A stretch of 64,000 nt of DNA from DUPQ01 sp964563155 (GCA_964563155.1 CAZLVL010000012.1:24789-88788), one strand, 5' to 3'; positions 1 to 8,881 are shown, counted from the stretch's first letter. Notes: a model not told the origin generated them from the sequence alone. Translations and numbers: made by a program.

Positions 1-419
1 TCTCTAAGTAGTTCTTTTTTGTTAATCCATAAGTTTAGCTTTTCTTTAGGAAGAATAAAGGGCATTCTAGGGTGAATTCCAAAATACTTATCATAGGCAT
101 CTGCAGTAATTATTACAAAACCCTCTTGTTTATATAGGCCGGCCATATATATGGGTGATTTGTCCTTATTAGAAAAAAGGTATTTCTTCTTTTCTTTATC
201 CCACTCGAAATAGCCTAAAGCTCTTATAATACAAGGGTCCATATCTTTAAATAAGGATAGGTAATGAATTCTTTCACTTCTAGCATTTATAACCTTAGCC
301 TTCCTATATTCATTTATAATTCCCCATCTTTTATCTAGTTCTCCACTAGAGGTATCTATAGAAACAGTATCCCAGGGAAATATTTCTTTGCCATCTAGGT
401 CTAAATATCTTCCACACAT
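1..419 (-). CDS. SRAP (YedK/HMCES-type) abasic-site DNA-protein crosslinking protein, partial
   Basis: The gene runs off the left edge; about 139 N-terminal residues are visible. The protein starts Met-Cys-Gly-Arg-Tyr, so after Met removal Cys2 would be the N-terminal catalytic residue typical of the SRAP family. Further SRAP signatures follow in order: N-A-R-S-E near residue 48, Y-F-E-W near residue 73 and H-P-R-M-P near residue 123. Family members form a thiazolidine crosslink with abasic sites in single-stranded DNA and protect them. The ATG overlaps the end of the preceding 89-residue gene by 19 bases, so it belongs to the same SOS-type unit as dinB. The length cannot be judged because the C-terminus is missing. 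Confidence 0.9.
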   Translation of the reverse strand, partial: MCGRYLDLDGKEIFPWDTVSIDTSSGELDKRWGIINEYRKAKVINARSERIHYLSLFKDMDPCIIRALGYFEWDKEKKKYLFSNKDKSPIYMAGLYKQEGFVIITADAYDKYFGIHPRMPFILPKEKLNLWINKKELLR

Positions 420-670
420 GGAATCTTCCTTTCTACAAACCACTTATCTTGTTCAAAAAATATGTATGTCTGCGCTCCCATTATCTTACATAAGTAGCGT
501 ATTCCGCAACCCCCAGCCTTTAAACTGGCTGCATTTCTAATATCTATAACCTTATCCACTGGATAAATCTTTCCATCTATCCATTCTATGCTTAAAGGAT
601 GCATAATCCCTTCTTTGGTAAATTTAACCGTTACATTTACATACTCTTTTATTCTTTTATCTTTTGTCAT
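401..670 (-). CDS. Small protein of unknown function in the dinB-SRAP operon
   Basis: This encodes 89 residues with no signal peptide or membrane segment. I do not recognise the family. The sequence is rich in predicted beta strands: an N-terminal VNVTVKF strand, then I-E-W-I-D-G-K-I-Y-P-V and a Y-I-F-F strand near residue 70. This would suit a small beta-barrel. It has Cys residues at about 55, 61 and 85. Its ATG overlaps the dinB stop in an ATGA arrangement, and its 3' end overlaps the SRAP gene, so all three are translationally coupled. By position it is probably an accessory factor for Pol IV or SRAP; that is inference from context only. It could belong to the small beta-rich families seen beside Y-family polymerases in other phyla. 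Confidence 0.75.
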   Translation of the reverse strand: MTKDKRIKEYVNVTVKFTKEGIMHPLSIEWIDGKIYPVDKVIDIRNAASLKAGGCGIRYLCKIMGAQTYIFFEQDKWFVERKIPCVEDI

Positions 671-1923
671 CTTTTTTCTCCCACATTAAAGGATACTTCC
701 CTCATAGAGGCTTCTAAGTCGCTGGATATATCTCCTAGGTGTTTAGTTTCTAATAGACAAGCCCTTTGAACAGCATAGGCTCCATAGCGACTTCTTACCT
801 GGTCTATGCTCTTTTCCAGGTCTACTAATTTGTATTTTTTGTTATCCTCTTCGAATAGAGAAAGTTGGATATGCCTTTCTTGAGAAACTAGGTTTGTAAC
901 CCTAAGGCTAAAACTTCTTATGGGCTTTTGAAAAAGCCAGTTATTTTTTAAGATTTCTAAGGCCTTACCAGCAATGTCTCTAGAGACATTGGAATAGTCC
1001 AATAGTTGGCCTTGTCTTTCAAAACTTTCTAGGTCACAGTCTCTTACATAAATTTGAACAGTTTTTCCCTTTAAGCCCTGTTCTCTTAGCCTTCTTGCCA
1101 CACTTTCAGCTAATACTAGGACTGTAATTTTCACATCTTCATAAGTATTTAGATCCTCAGGAGGAGTAGTACCATTACCTATAGACTTTATTACACTTTG
1201 ATAGCCTTGGTTTTCCACCCTAGAGAAGTCTTGACCTAGGGCATAGGCCCTAAGAACAGGCCCCCATTTACCTAACTTTTGCTGCAAAAACTCCCTATCA
1301 CATTGGGCTAATTCTCCTATGGTGTGTATGTTGTATCTATTTAACTTTCTTTTTGTGGCCCTACCCACATACAAAAGCTCTTCCACTGGTAAGGGCCAAG
1401 CTTTTTGCTTGTAGTTATCCCTACTTATTAAGGTAACTGCATCAGGCTTTTTCATATCTGAGCCTAATTTGGCAAATATCTTATTAAAACTTACACCTAT
1501 AGAGGCAGTTATGCCCAATTCAAATTTAATCTTTTCCTTTATTTCCCAGGCAATTTTGTAACCCTCTTCTAAGGTCCTGTTGGGATAAGAAATATCTATC
1601 CAAGCCTCATCCATACCAAAGGGCTCTACTTGTTGAGAGTATCTTCCATATATTTCTCTTGCCATATTGCCAATTCTCAAATACCTATCATACTTAGGGG
1701 GCACAACCAGAAGATTAGGAGCCTTTATTTTAGCTTCCCAGATAACCTCTCCAGTCTTTATACCGGCCTTTTTAGCCAATTCATTTTTAGCTAGCACAAT
1801 ACCGTGGCGCAATTCAGGACTGCCACAAACTGCAACCGGTTTATCCCTTATGGAGGGGTCATATAAGCATTCTACTGAGGCGTAAAAGCTGTTTAAATCT
1901 GCATGTAAAATTATTGGTTCCAT
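667..1923 (-). CDS. dinB: Y-family DNA polymerase IV
   Basis: This 418-residue protein is an error-prone translesion polymerase. The palm holds the metal ligands Asp9 in H-A-D-L-N-S-F-Y-A-S-V-E and Asp105-Glu106 in F-G-M-D-E-A-W-I-D. The N-S-F-Y motif supplies the steric-gate aromatic residue. A helix-hairpin-helix thumb follows, and a little-finger domain lies roughly in residues 240-350. The length is usual for DinB/ImuB-like Y-family enzymes of Firmicutes, some of which are called UvrX. The ATG has GGAG about seven bases upstream. A LexA-type SOS box lies 30 bases upstream between plausible -35 and -10 elements, so damage induction is expected. It is the first gene of a three-gene overlapping unit. 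A terminal clamp-binding peptide (Q-L-S-L-F near residue 353) can also be seen. Confidence 0.95.
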   Translation of the reverse strand: MEPIILHADLNSFYASVECLYDPSIRDKPVAVCGSPELRHGIVLAKNELAKKAGIKTGEVIWEAKIKAPNLLVVPPKYDRYLRIGNMAREIYGRYSQQVEPFGMDEAWIDISYPNRTLEEGYKIAWEIKEKIKFELGITASIGVSFNKIFAKLGSDMKKPDAVTLISRDNYKQKAWPLPVEELLYVGRATKRKLNRYNIHTIGELAQCDREFLQQKLGKWGPVLRAYALGQDFSRVENQGYQSVIKSIGNGTTPPEDLNTYEDVKITVLVLAESVARRLREQGLKGKTVQIYVRDCDLESFERQGQLLDYSNVSRDIAGKALEILKNNWLFQKPIRSFSLRVTNLVSQERHIQLSLFEEDNKKYKLVDLEKSIDQVRSRYGAYAVQRACLLETKHLGDISSDLEASMREVSFNVGEKR

Positions 1924-1952
1924 AACACTCCACTCAAAAACATTTTATAATA

Positions 1953-1966
1953 CGAACATATGTTTG
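1953..1966 (-). promoter_or_regulatory. LexA/DinR SOS box of the dinB operon
   Basis: The 14 bases CGAACATATGTTTG match the Gram-positive LexA consensus CGAAC-N4-GTTYG at every defined position. The site sits 30 bases before the dinB ATG. It overlaps a TTTACA...TATAAA promoter-like pair read on the minus strand, whose spacing is shorter than ideal. Binding by LexA would block transcription of dinB, the 89-residue gene and the SRAP gene together. Confidence 0.88.
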
Positions 1967-1990
1967 TAAAGAGTAGTGGATTTAGTGTAC

Positions 1991-2013
1991 AAAAAAAAGG
2001 TCTCTTGTACCTT
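1991..2013 (-). terminator. Weak terminator at the end of the corrinoid operon
   Basis: On the minus strand AAGGT pairs with ACCTT around a seven-base loop and is followed by a run of T. The stem is only five base pairs and overlaps the stop codon of the S-component gene. It is a plausible but not strong intrinsic terminator separating the B12 operon from the dinB promoter. Confidence 0.5.
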
Positions 2014-2686
2014 AGTCTTTTAAACCATACTTTAGTGCAGTTCTTTTGAAAATTTTAATAAAGACATCTCCTAAGAAGATCAGTAATATAAAGCTGCTGA
2101 CTGCGTGCATAAGATCAAAGAAAAATGAACTGGCTGAAGCTAAGAAAAAGGCTCCTATACCTGCATCGGTCATGTAGCCAGAAAAAACATGATAAAGGTT
2201 CATGGCCCAACCAAATAAAAAGCCCCACAAAAATCCATAAGCTGCTCTAATCCACTTGTGTTTAGACAAAAACAAATGAAGCCAACCAGAAATAAAGCCC
2301 ATTAAGCCCCACAAGAGCATCTGCCAAAGAGTCCATGGTCCATGTCCTAATATCATATTAGATACTAAAGCAGAAAGGGCTCCTACCATAAAACCAAAGT
2401 GGGGACCAAAAGCAAGTGCTGACATAATAACTATAAAGGAAACAGGGTTGGCTCCAGGCAAAGAGACAAAAAGCACCCTGCCTGCAGATGCTACTGCTGT
2501 AAGAATAGCTAAAAGAACCACCTTTTCTGCACTGGCACTTTTTTGCTCAAAAAGCCCCAGACCCATAAAAAGTAAGGAAAGAGCAGAAACTACCAAGGCT
2601 ATGGGAATAGAATAGAAGGCTAGTACTGTTGATAGGCCTAAAACTATGAAAGATAAGCTGACAATTAGAATCCTTTTACCCTTCAT
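2012..2686 (-). CDS. ECF transporter substrate-binding S component, probably for a corrinoid
   Basis: This is a 224-residue integral membrane protein with about six hydrophobic segments and short loops, the size and hydropathy of an ECF S component. The glycine/alanine-rich core, with P-G-A-N-P-V-S-F near residues 77-84 and A-F-G-P-H-F-G-F near 92-99, resembles S components of the cobalamin or CbrT-like type. It is the last gene of the riboswitch operon and overlaps the fused ATPase gene by 11 bases. A GGAGG ribosome site lies just before its ATG. Substrate specificity is inferred from the B12 riboswitch and the transcobalamin-like neighbours; sequence alone would leave queuosine or another vitamin possible. 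Confidence 0.82.
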   Translation of the reverse strand: MKGKRILIVSLSFIVLGLSTVLAFYSIPIALVVSALSLLFMGLGLFEQKSASAEKVVLLAILTAVASAGRVLFVSLPGANPVSFIVIMSALAFGPHFGFMVGALSALVSNMILGHGPWTLWQMLLWGLMGFISGWLHLFLSKHKWIRAAYGFLWGFLFGWAMNLYHVFSGYMTDAGIGAFFLASASSFFFDLMHAVSSFILLIFLGDVFIKIFKRTALKYGLKD

Positions 2687-4259
2687 TTTTTCCTCCTAAA
2701 GCTTCTTCAATATCTCCATAGGTTATGAGGTTGTCATTTAACTCTCTAAGAGCCTTGTTTATAGATGTAGTGTAGTACCTATTTTGCTTAAAGAAATCCC
2801 TGGCATTCATAGAATAAGCTACCTCTCCATTAAATAGCATAATGCATCTACTGGCATAGTCTGCAGCAAACTCTAAGTCATGGGTAGCACATATTATAGT
2901 GGCCTTGGACTCTAACAAAACTTGAGCAGCTATTTTTTTCAAAAAAGGATCCATACTCTTGGTTGGTTCATCCAAAATAATTAAATCTGGCTTTCTAAGT
3001 AGCATGGTTGCTAAAACTACCTTTTGCTGCTCTCCAGAAGAAAGGTCATAGGGATGTTTGTCTAATAAATCCTTAAGATTAAGCCTTGTTAGAAAATCTT
3101 CATAAAGCTTTTCATCCATACCTTCAAAATACAGTTCATCTTCAACTGTGTCCTGTCTAAAAAAGGCCATTAAATCTTGGGGCATGTATTGTATTTTCTT
3201 GTAGGAAGCCTTAACCTTGCCAAATTGTCCCTTATTCATTCCACTTATGACCTTTAAAAGAGTACTTTTACCTGAGCCATTACTGCCCATAAGACATAGA
3301 AACTCTCCCTTTTCTACTTCTAGGTCTAAATTTCTTAAGGCATAGTTTCCCTTAGTGTAGGCAAAGAACAATTCTTTAATGGCCACTACTCTTTCTTTTT
3401 TATCTCTACTTTCTTCTTTTTCTTTTTCTAAAAAGTCTTTCATGGTCATGTCTTGAGCTAAAAGCTTTAATTCCTTAGGATTTATACTAACTTCACTCTT
3501 AGGAGAAATGGCCAAAGAAGCCTTGGAAATTACAGGAATAAAATCCTTTCTTTTCTCATCTTCAAAAGATTTTTCCCATAAGTCTCTTAGAACCTTTCTA
3601 GAGGGGCCTTGAAAGATTACTTGGCCATCTTGCATGTAGGCAATTTTATCTACCATTGAGATTAAATAGTCAGGCTTATGCTCAGTTATAACTAAGGTGA
3701 TACCTAGCTCTTCATTTAGTCTTCTTAAGACATCAGTAAACTCCATAGCTGCTATTGGGTCTAATTGGCTAATAGGTTCATCTAGCAATAAAATATCAGG
3801 ATAGAGCATAAGTTGAGAACTTAAAGCTACTAGCTGCTTTTGCCCTCCAGACAAGGTGTCAGGATGTCTTTGTAAAAGGTCATCTATACCAAAGTAGCTG
3901 ACCGTTTCACTCATTCTCTTTTTTTGAATATCATTATCTAAAGCTAGATTTTCCATGGGCAAAGCTAGGTCTGATAAAACTGTGGATGTAACTAATTGGG
4001 TATCTGGATGAGAAAAAACAATGGCAACTTTTTTACTCTCAGCATCTATTTTAATTTCTCCAGTCAATCTGCCTTGAGGACGAGATTCTTCTTTTAAGCT
4101 TCTTAAAAGAGTGGTTTTGCCACAGCCAGAAGGTCCCATAATCAAAAAGATTTCTCCTTTTTTCACCTCTATATTAACCTTATCTAGGGCCTTTTTAACC
4201 TGTATAGAACCCTTAATATAGTTATCATATTCAAAACTTAAATTACTTACACTAATCAT
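2676..4259 (-). CDS. ECF transporter fused two-domain ATPase (A-A')
   Basis: This 527-residue protein carries two complete ABC ATPase domains. The first has Walker A G-P-S-G-C-G-K-T-T (42-50), signature L-S-G-G-Q (136-140) and Walker B ending L-L-L-D-E-P (catalytic Glu161). The second has Walker A G-S-N-G-S-G-K-S-T near 324-332, a slightly altered signature L-S-S-G-E-Q near 412 and Walker B I-I-L-D-E-P-T. A linker rich in charged residues joins them near 255-290. Such fused EcfA1-EcfA2 proteins power substrate-specific (group I) ECF transporters. It overlaps the EcfT gene by eight bases and the S-component gene by 11, giving one translation-coupled transporter block. Confidence 0.93.
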   Translation of the reverse strand: MISVSNLSFEYDNYIKGSIQVKKALDKVNIEVKKGEIFLIMGPSGCGKTTLLRSLKEESRPQGRLTGEIKIDAESKKVAIVFSHPDTQLVTSTVLSDLALPMENLALDNDIQKKRMSETVSYFGIDDLLQRHPDTLSGGQKQLVALSSQLMLYPDILLLDEPISQLDPIAAMEFTDVLRRLNEELGITLVITEHKPDYLISMVDKIAYMQDGQVIFQGPSRKVLRDLWEKSFEDEKRKDFIPVISKASLAISPKSEVSINPKELKLLAQDMTMKDFLEKEKEESRDKKERVVAIKELFFAYTKGNYALRNLDLEVEKGEFLCLMGSNGSGKSTLLKVISGMNKGQFGKVKASYKKIQYMPQDLMAFFRQDTVEDELYFEGMDEKLYEDFLTRLNLKDLLDKHPYDLSSGEQQKVVLATMLLRKPDLIILDEPTKSMDPFLKKIAAQVLLESKATIICATHDLEFAADYASRCIMLFNGEVAYSMNARDFFKQNRYYTTSINKALRELNDNLITYGDIEEALGGKNEG

Positions 4260-5166
4260 TTTTTCTATGCCATCTTTCTATTGTTTTTCTTTTGAAAATA
4301 ACTAATACTTCCAATAAAAGAGGTAAAAAGAGAAATGCACACATGGCTAAATATAGCCATACATCATATCCTCTTAAAGTAATATTCTGGCTTTTGGGAT
4401 AAAAGGTAAAATCAATTGTTTTTGTAAATCCCCCTATTAAAACCCCTAAACTGGCTAATGCAAATACAGATATGAGAATAAAGTCTTTTTTAGTGTATCT
4501 ATAGCGGTTATAGGGGACAGCCTTTGTGGTCCCATAATTTTTAACCCTTAAACTTAAAGCTCCCTCCATTCCCTCTTCTAAGGTCCAGGCAGTTAAGGTC
4601 TTTAAATAGTTACCTGAGTTTTTAATCTTCTCTTTTATACCCTTAGTTTGACTGGGATTATTAATTCTTTGTAGCCCTGCCAATTCACTAGCTCTTTTGT
4701 TTAACAAGGGCATATAGCGTAAAGACATATCTAGTACAAAAGAAGTTTTAGGTAAAAGCCTAGAAAACAAGAAAAGAAATCTAGAGCTATTTATTAAGGC
4801 ATTAAAGGACATAAAGCTACTTAAAAGGGACATAATCATAAACATATTAAAAACCCCATATATTAAAGCTTCTTTTGTAACTGGATTTTGAAAAAGATAA
4901 AAAAGAATGGTTGAGCCCCTTCTAACAAAAAGCATATTAGATAAAAATACTATTAGGCCTAATAGAAGAAGCCAGGGAATATTTTTCAAATAATTTTCTA
5001 AAGAAGAATAAAATATGGCCATTAAAGAGCTGGCAATAAATATAGTTATAATAAAAATAGGGTTTTGGAAGATAAAAACTGAGCAAAAGAAAAATATGTA
5101 ATATGCTAATACACTTAAAGGATGTAGTATGTTAAATAGACTTACTACTCTATTATGTATACCCAC
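4252..5166 (-). CDS. ECF transporter transmembrane T component
   Basis: This 304-residue membrane protein has a hydrophobic N-terminal half, a long cytoplasmic coupling region (about residues 140-215) and further membrane helices at the C-terminus. The segment S-L-R-Y-M-P-L-L near 148, and the later A-L-S-L-R-V-K-N-Y-G near 203, correspond to the two coupling helices by which EcfT contacts the ATPases. The start is a GTG at 5166, supported by GGAG about ten bases upstream inside the preceding lipoprotein gene, whose end it overlaps by 22 bases. It belongs to the same B12-riboswitch operon as the A-A' and S genes. Confidence 0.88.
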   Translation of the reverse strand: MGIHNRVVSLFNILHPLSVLAYYIFFFCSVFIFQNPIFIITIFIASSLMAIFYSSLENYLKNIPWLLLLGLIVFLSNMLFVRRGSTILFYLFQNPVTKEALIYGVFNMFMIMSLLSSFMSFNALINSSRFLFLFSRLLPKTSFVLDMSLRYMPLLNKRASELAGLQRINNPSQTKGIKEKIKNSGNYLKTLTAWTLEEGMEGALSLRVKNYGTTKAVPYNRYRYTKKDFILISVFALASLGVLIGGFTKTIDFTFYPKSQNITLRGYDVWLYLAMCAFLFLPLLLEVLVIFKRKTIERWHRKND

Positions 5167-5558
5167 AAAATGTCATCTCCTTCTTCTAATTCATAAATAC
5201 CACTACTTTTTGTGGAAGACTCTCCATTTACATAAAAAACCCAGCCACTGGCAGGACCATGGTCAAACTCATAAACATCAGATATTCCTTGTATATAGCG
5301 GGCAGAAGAAACTCCACTAGAAAAAAGTGGGATCTTCATTTCTTTACAGGTCTTAAAAAGCACATCAAAAACTGTTTCATTTCCAAATAGTTCTACTTTG
5401 GTCTTTTCCAAAAAGTAACCTCTTTCTACAGAGCTGGCATCTATACTCAAGGTTACATAGCCCTTTTCTTCTCCTTTTTCTTTAGAACAAGCTGAAAGTA
5501 GAAGGATAAATATTAATAATAGGATTAAAGGTATATATAAAATCTTTTTTCTTTTCAT
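5145..5558 (-). CDS. Lipoprotein with transcobalamin-C-like (DUF4430) domain
   Basis: This encodes 137 residues. I place the start at the ATG at 5558, which has AAGGAG about ten bases upstream and directly follows the previous stop; a longer TTG frame lacks support. The basic N-terminus, hydrophobic stretch and lipobox L-S-A-C indicate a membrane-anchored lipoprotein. The mature part has the DUF4430 pattern: T-V-F-D-V-L near the start of the domain, G-P-A-S-G-W-V-F-Y-V-N-G-E in the middle and G-D-D-I-L-W-V-Y at the end. DUF4430 is the fold of the C-terminal beta domain of eukaryotic transcobalamin/intrinsic factor. It is encoded immediately before the ECF transporter. I infer that it hands a corrinoid from wall-anchored proteins to the S component. 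Confidence 0.85.
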   Translation of the reverse strand: MKRKKILYIPLILLLIFILLLSACSKEKGEEKGYVTLSIDASSVERGYFLEKTKVELFGNETVFDVLFKTCKEMKIPLFSSGVSSARYIQGISDVYEFDHGPASGWVFYVNGESSTKSSGIYELEEGDDILWVYIIE

Positions 5559-5559
5559 A

Positions 5560-7002
5560 CTAATTATCTCCTTGTTTATAGGCTTTGACAAAAATGCTTA
5601 TGGCCTCTTGTCTGGTAACAAAGCCTTCTTTACCCAACATTTCCTCAAGACTAAAATTCAAGCTATTCCCAAAAGTCTTTTTTAAGGTATAAGAAAAATC
5701 TTTACTATTTACCCTTTCTTTAGGATAAAAATTCCCACTGTTATCAAAAGATATAAGGCCATTTAAATAGGCAGTAATAATACTCTTACCATACAAATCC
5801 TCAGGCCCTACATCATAAAATCTTGGAATATAGATATTTAAATCAAAAGGAGCACTTTTATGAATAAGATCAGCTAACTCCTCTTTTGTTAAAACATCAT
5901 TAGGCCTTAATCTAGCCAAATCATCCAAAACTATAATCTTCTCTTCTAAAGCAAAAAGCATATCTTCATAATAAATATCCCAGATATCCTCATAATCAGA
6001 AAAAGGACTCTCTATAACCACAGGAGGCTCTGTTGTACTTGTTGGTTGGCTTGAGGGTGAGGGAATACCTGTAGGCTGGCTTGAAGGAGAAGGACTAGGG
6101 CTAGGACTAGGACTAATCTTTTCCTTTTTACTATATACATAGCCCTTTTCTAAGGCCAAAAGAGCCAGATAAGCTTGCTCTGATGCCATATTATTTGCAG
6201 GGCCATCCTTGTTATGTTTAAACTTGTAATCTTTGGTCATATAGACCTCTATTAAGGTATCATAGAGACTTTTATTCTTACGTACAAAACGTACATCATC
6301 TAAAGAAATACCAGACATAACTAGGGCTATTATCATTTGTGATAGGTTTTCAGAGGAATCAGAGCCTTGAAAGTAAACAAGGCCATCATCATCCATGAGT
6401 TTACTCAAATTATTTAAAGCTGCATTTTTCCCATCTTCAACCTTCTTACTTGACCCACAATAAGCTAGGGCACTTACAGCTAGGGCCGTTAGGTCTACAT
6501 CTGAGGCCCAGCCCTTAACAAGAGGAAAGCCTCCATCGGGATTTTGATATTCTAAAAGCTTTGAAGCTAGTTTATCTAAATCCCAGATTACATCTTTTTT
6601 TAAGCTTTGACCATGAAGGGCAAAGATAGAAAATATTATTCCATTAATGCCGGTTCTATCAATATCTTTAAAATTAGCTAAGGATGTAAGAAGGTCATAA
6701 CCTACAAAGTTTGAAGGGTTCTTGCCTGCTTCTTTTAAGACCATAATTAGTTTGGCATAATCTAAGGCAGACCTATAAACTCCTTCTTTTTCCTTAAGGT
6801 CATTTTCCATATCTTTGATATATGTTTCACTTATATCATAGCCATATAAAGATAAACCCAGAGCTTCCCATGCAGAAAGCTCTGAGTAGTTTTTGTAGTT
6901 TTCACTCATTTTAAGCAAAATATCCCCAGAGGCTTCAATTTGTAAATTAAAGCTATTAAACAAGAGGGCTATTAGTAAAATGAAAGAAACTATTTTTCTC
7001 AA
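5560..7002 (-). CDS. SLH-anchored alpha/alpha-barrel protein resembling the transcobalamin N-domain
   Basis: This 480-residue secreted protein starts at a TTG, with AAGGAAAA and AGGG upstream; no better ATG is available. A signal peptide ends near Glu-Ala-Ser at 23-25. Residues about 30-295 form repeats of the prenyltransferase/squalene-cyclase alpha-toroid type, with N-P-D-G-G-F-P-L and D-V-D-L-T-A-L-A-V-S-A-L near 154-180 as the clearest. Eukaryotic cobalamin carriers use this barrel as their N-terminal domain. A Ser-Pro-rich linker (about 297-335) leads to SLH motifs (about 338-480) for cell-wall attachment. It lies between the two DUF4430 genes in the riboswitch operon. Cobalamin binding is inferred; no enzyme motif for terpene chemistry is visible. 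Confidence 0.83.
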   Translation of the reverse strand: MRKIVSFILLIALLFNSFNLQIEASGDILLKMSENYKNYSELSAWEALGLSLYGYDISETYIKDMENDLKEKEGVYRSALDYAKLIMVLKEAGKNPSNFVGYDLLTSLANFKDIDRTGINGIIFSIFALHGQSLKKDVIWDLDKLASKLLEYQNPDGGFPLVKGWASDVDLTALAVSALAYCGSSKKVEDGKNAALNNLSKLMDDDGLVYFQGSDSSENLSQMIIALVMSGISLDDVRFVRKNKSLYDTLIEVYMTKDYKFKHNKDGPANNMASEQAYLALLALEKGYVYSKKEKISPSPSPSPSPSSQPTGIPSPSSQPTSTTEPPVVIESPFSDYEDIWDIYYEDMLFALEEKIIVLDDLARLRPNDVLTKEELADLIHKSAPFDLNIYIPRFYDVGPEDLYGKSIITAYLNGLISFDNSGNFYPKERVNSKDFSYTLKKTFGNSLNFSLEEMLGKEGFVTRQEAISIFVKAYKQGDN

Positions 7003-7006
7003 ATCC

Positions 7007-8827
7007 CTATTTTCCTTCCATTACTGAATATATTAGGTAGATAGCTTCTTCTCTACTTAAGTCATCAACAAAGAGAGGCTCAAAACTAGAAAAATCTAAA
7101 TCCTTTGATACAACTCTTTTTAAGCCATAAGAAACCATATCAAGATCCACAAGAGCCTTTGGATTTAAATATCCAGCATCAGATTTAGCCAAACCATATT
7201 TAAATACTGTTTGAGCATATCGAGAAAACCAATCTGTTTTATCTACATCTATATATCTTTTTGCCACTTTGCCACTAACATCAAAGCCAGAAGCACGAAC
7301 TAAAAGAGTTAAAAACTCTGCTTTAGTTACTAAATCTTGTGGTCTTAAGTTTTGTTTATCATCACCTACTAAAACTTGGTCTTCTAAAGCTTTTAAGACA
7401 TAGGCCTTGTAGTCTTCAGATATTTTACTTGAATCCTTGTAATCATTAAGGCTATAGACCTTATCAGATAAAACATTTACTTTAACAGTGCTAAAAGAAG
7501 TATCACTAGCTTTTGTATCAAGACTTATTTCATATAATCCTTTTGTATTTAAACTAAAGTTTACATAGCCATTAGCATCTGTAAGAAAAGCTATCTTACC
7601 ATTTAGAAGAATATCTGCCTGTGAAACTGGTTTAACGCCTACTTCCCAGGTTACTGGGTCTGTAACATGCTTCATTAATCTCAAACTAATACTTTCTCCA
7701 CCTGGCACCGCTATATTATTAGTATCAAAAAAGGCATAAGAATCGGTCATCCAATTGGATATTAGATATAGCTCTAAGGCATCACCAGCCTCTAAAGCCT
7801 GTTCATTAAGGGCAAACCAAGAAGTCTCATTGTTTACCACATACATCCAGCCACCAGTATCTGTAGGATCTATTCCCAAAAGTCTTGACACATAGGCTCC
7901 ACCATTAAAGTTACTGACCTTAGGGTCGGTAACTGAAAAATCTAAATCTTCTAAGGCCTTAACTAGGGCATGTAAAGCAGAAAACTCTAGGTCTGAGTCT
8001 AGGTTATATCCTTTTAAATCAAAGCTCTTTGGATTTACATAAGATACATAGGTTTTATCTAAACTATTAATCTTAACCAAGACACCCTTATCCTTTACAG
8101 TAACCTTTAGGCTGGGGTTGGATATGATGTCCATATCATCTACATAATATCTAGCACTAATATCATAAATTCCCCCCTTATTAAAAGTAATAAAGGCGTA
8201 GCCATTTTTATCTGTTGTAATTGAGGACTCTTGTCCATTTATATATATTTTAGCTCCAGAAAAACCTAAATCTGTAACCTCCCAGGTTAAAGGGTCAGTA
8301 TAGTGGTGCTTTAGCTCTACTTTAATAGTAGAAAAGGCATCTATTTCTAATTCATCTTCTCCTTCAAAAAAGGCATAAGATGAATACATCCAGTCTTCAA
8401 TATAGTAAAGGACAATTAAATCTCCTGCCTTCACTCCTTGGTCCTTAATAGAATTCCAAGATGAATTGTTATTCAAGGTATACATCCAACCAGCATTATC
8501 TATAGCATCTTTACCTAAAACAGAAGAAACATAGGCCCCACCATTGGTATTAATAATGGCCTTATCACTGGCATCATAACCCTTACTTTCTAAGGCCTTT
8601 AAAATTGCATGTAAGGCTGTAAATTCTTGGGGTTGGTCTGTTATACCATATTTTTCTAAATCAAAAACTTCTGTAGATACACCTGTTTTTTCCATTAAAG
8701 TTCTTTCATAACCCTCTATACGAACATAGACTAAAGATGGGTCTGTTTTTGCTAAAACAGGTATAAAGCTGGTCATTAGTAACATTATTACTAATATACT
8801 TGAAATGATTTTTTTACTATCTTTCAT
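7007..8827 (-). CDS. SLH-anchored protein with two DUF4430 (transcobalamin-C-like) domains
   Basis: This 606-residue protein is the first gene after the B12 riboswitch. A signal peptide ends near L-A-K (25-27). Two homologous units follow, each a DUF4430 domain plus an Ig-like beta domain. The DUF4430 signatures are G-G-A-Y-V-S (96-101) with G-W-M-Y (113-116), and G-G-A-Y-V-S (309-314) with G-W-M-Y (326-329). The Ig-like parts share H-x-T-D-P-x-T-W-E-V (about 175-184 and 389-398). SLH motifs occupy about 465-606. The ATG has a clear GGAGG site. I infer a wall-bound corrinoid-capture protein working with the alpha-barrel protein encoded four bases downstream. Confidence 0.86.
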   Translation of the reverse strand: MKDSKKIISSILVIMLLMTSFIPVLAKTDPSLVYVRIEGYERTLMEKTGVSTEVFDLEKYGITDQPQEFTALHAILKALESKGYDASDKAIINTNGGAYVSSVLGKDAIDNAGWMYTLNNNSSWNSIKDQGVKAGDLIVLYYIEDWMYSSYAFFEGEDELEIDAFSTIKVELKHHYTDPLTWEVTDLGFSGAKIYINGQESSITTDKNGYAFITFNKGGIYDISARYYVDDMDIISNPSLKVTVKDKGVLVKINSLDKTYVSYVNPKSFDLKGYNLDSDLEFSALHALVKALEDLDFSVTDPKVSNFNGGAYVSRLLGIDPTDTGGWMYVVNNETSWFALNEQALEAGDALELYLISNWMTDSYAFFDTNNIAVPGGESISLRLMKHVTDPVTWEVGVKPVSQADILLNGKIAFLTDANGYVNFSLNTKGLYEISLDTKASDTSFSTVKVNVLSDKVYSLNDYKDSSKISEDYKAYVLKALEDQVLVGDDKQNLRPQDLVTKAEFLTLLVRASGFDVSGKVAKRYIDVDKTDWFSRYAQTVFKYGLAKSDAGYLNPKALVDLDMVSYGLKRVVSKDLDFSSFEPLFVDDLSREEAIYLIYSVMEGK

Positions 8828-8850
8828 AATCTCAATCCTCCGTTAAAATT

Positions 8851-8881
8851 AAAAAAATCCTTTTTTGCGGAACAAAGGATT
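8851..8881 (-). terminator. Intrinsic terminator of the B12 riboswitch
   Basis: On the minus strand AATCCTTT pairs with AAAGGATT and is followed directly by a T run, just before the ribosome site of the first operon gene. The loop side contains CCGCAA (8865-8870), which can instead pair with TTGCGG at 8902-8907 upstream, giving a mutually exclusive antiterminator. This fits a transcription-attenuation riboswitch. Confidence 0.85.

Noticed and set aside
2012..5166. Assigning the ECF transporter to queuosine, thiamine or cobalt
   Set aside because: The S-component sequence alone does not exclude this, but the B12 aptamer and transcobalamin-like partners in the same operon favour a corrinoid.
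6020..6115. Ser-Pro repeat in the alpha-barrel protein as a phase-variable tract
   Set aside because: It codes for an ordinary linker between surface domain and SLH motifs, and its DNA repeat is short and imperfect.
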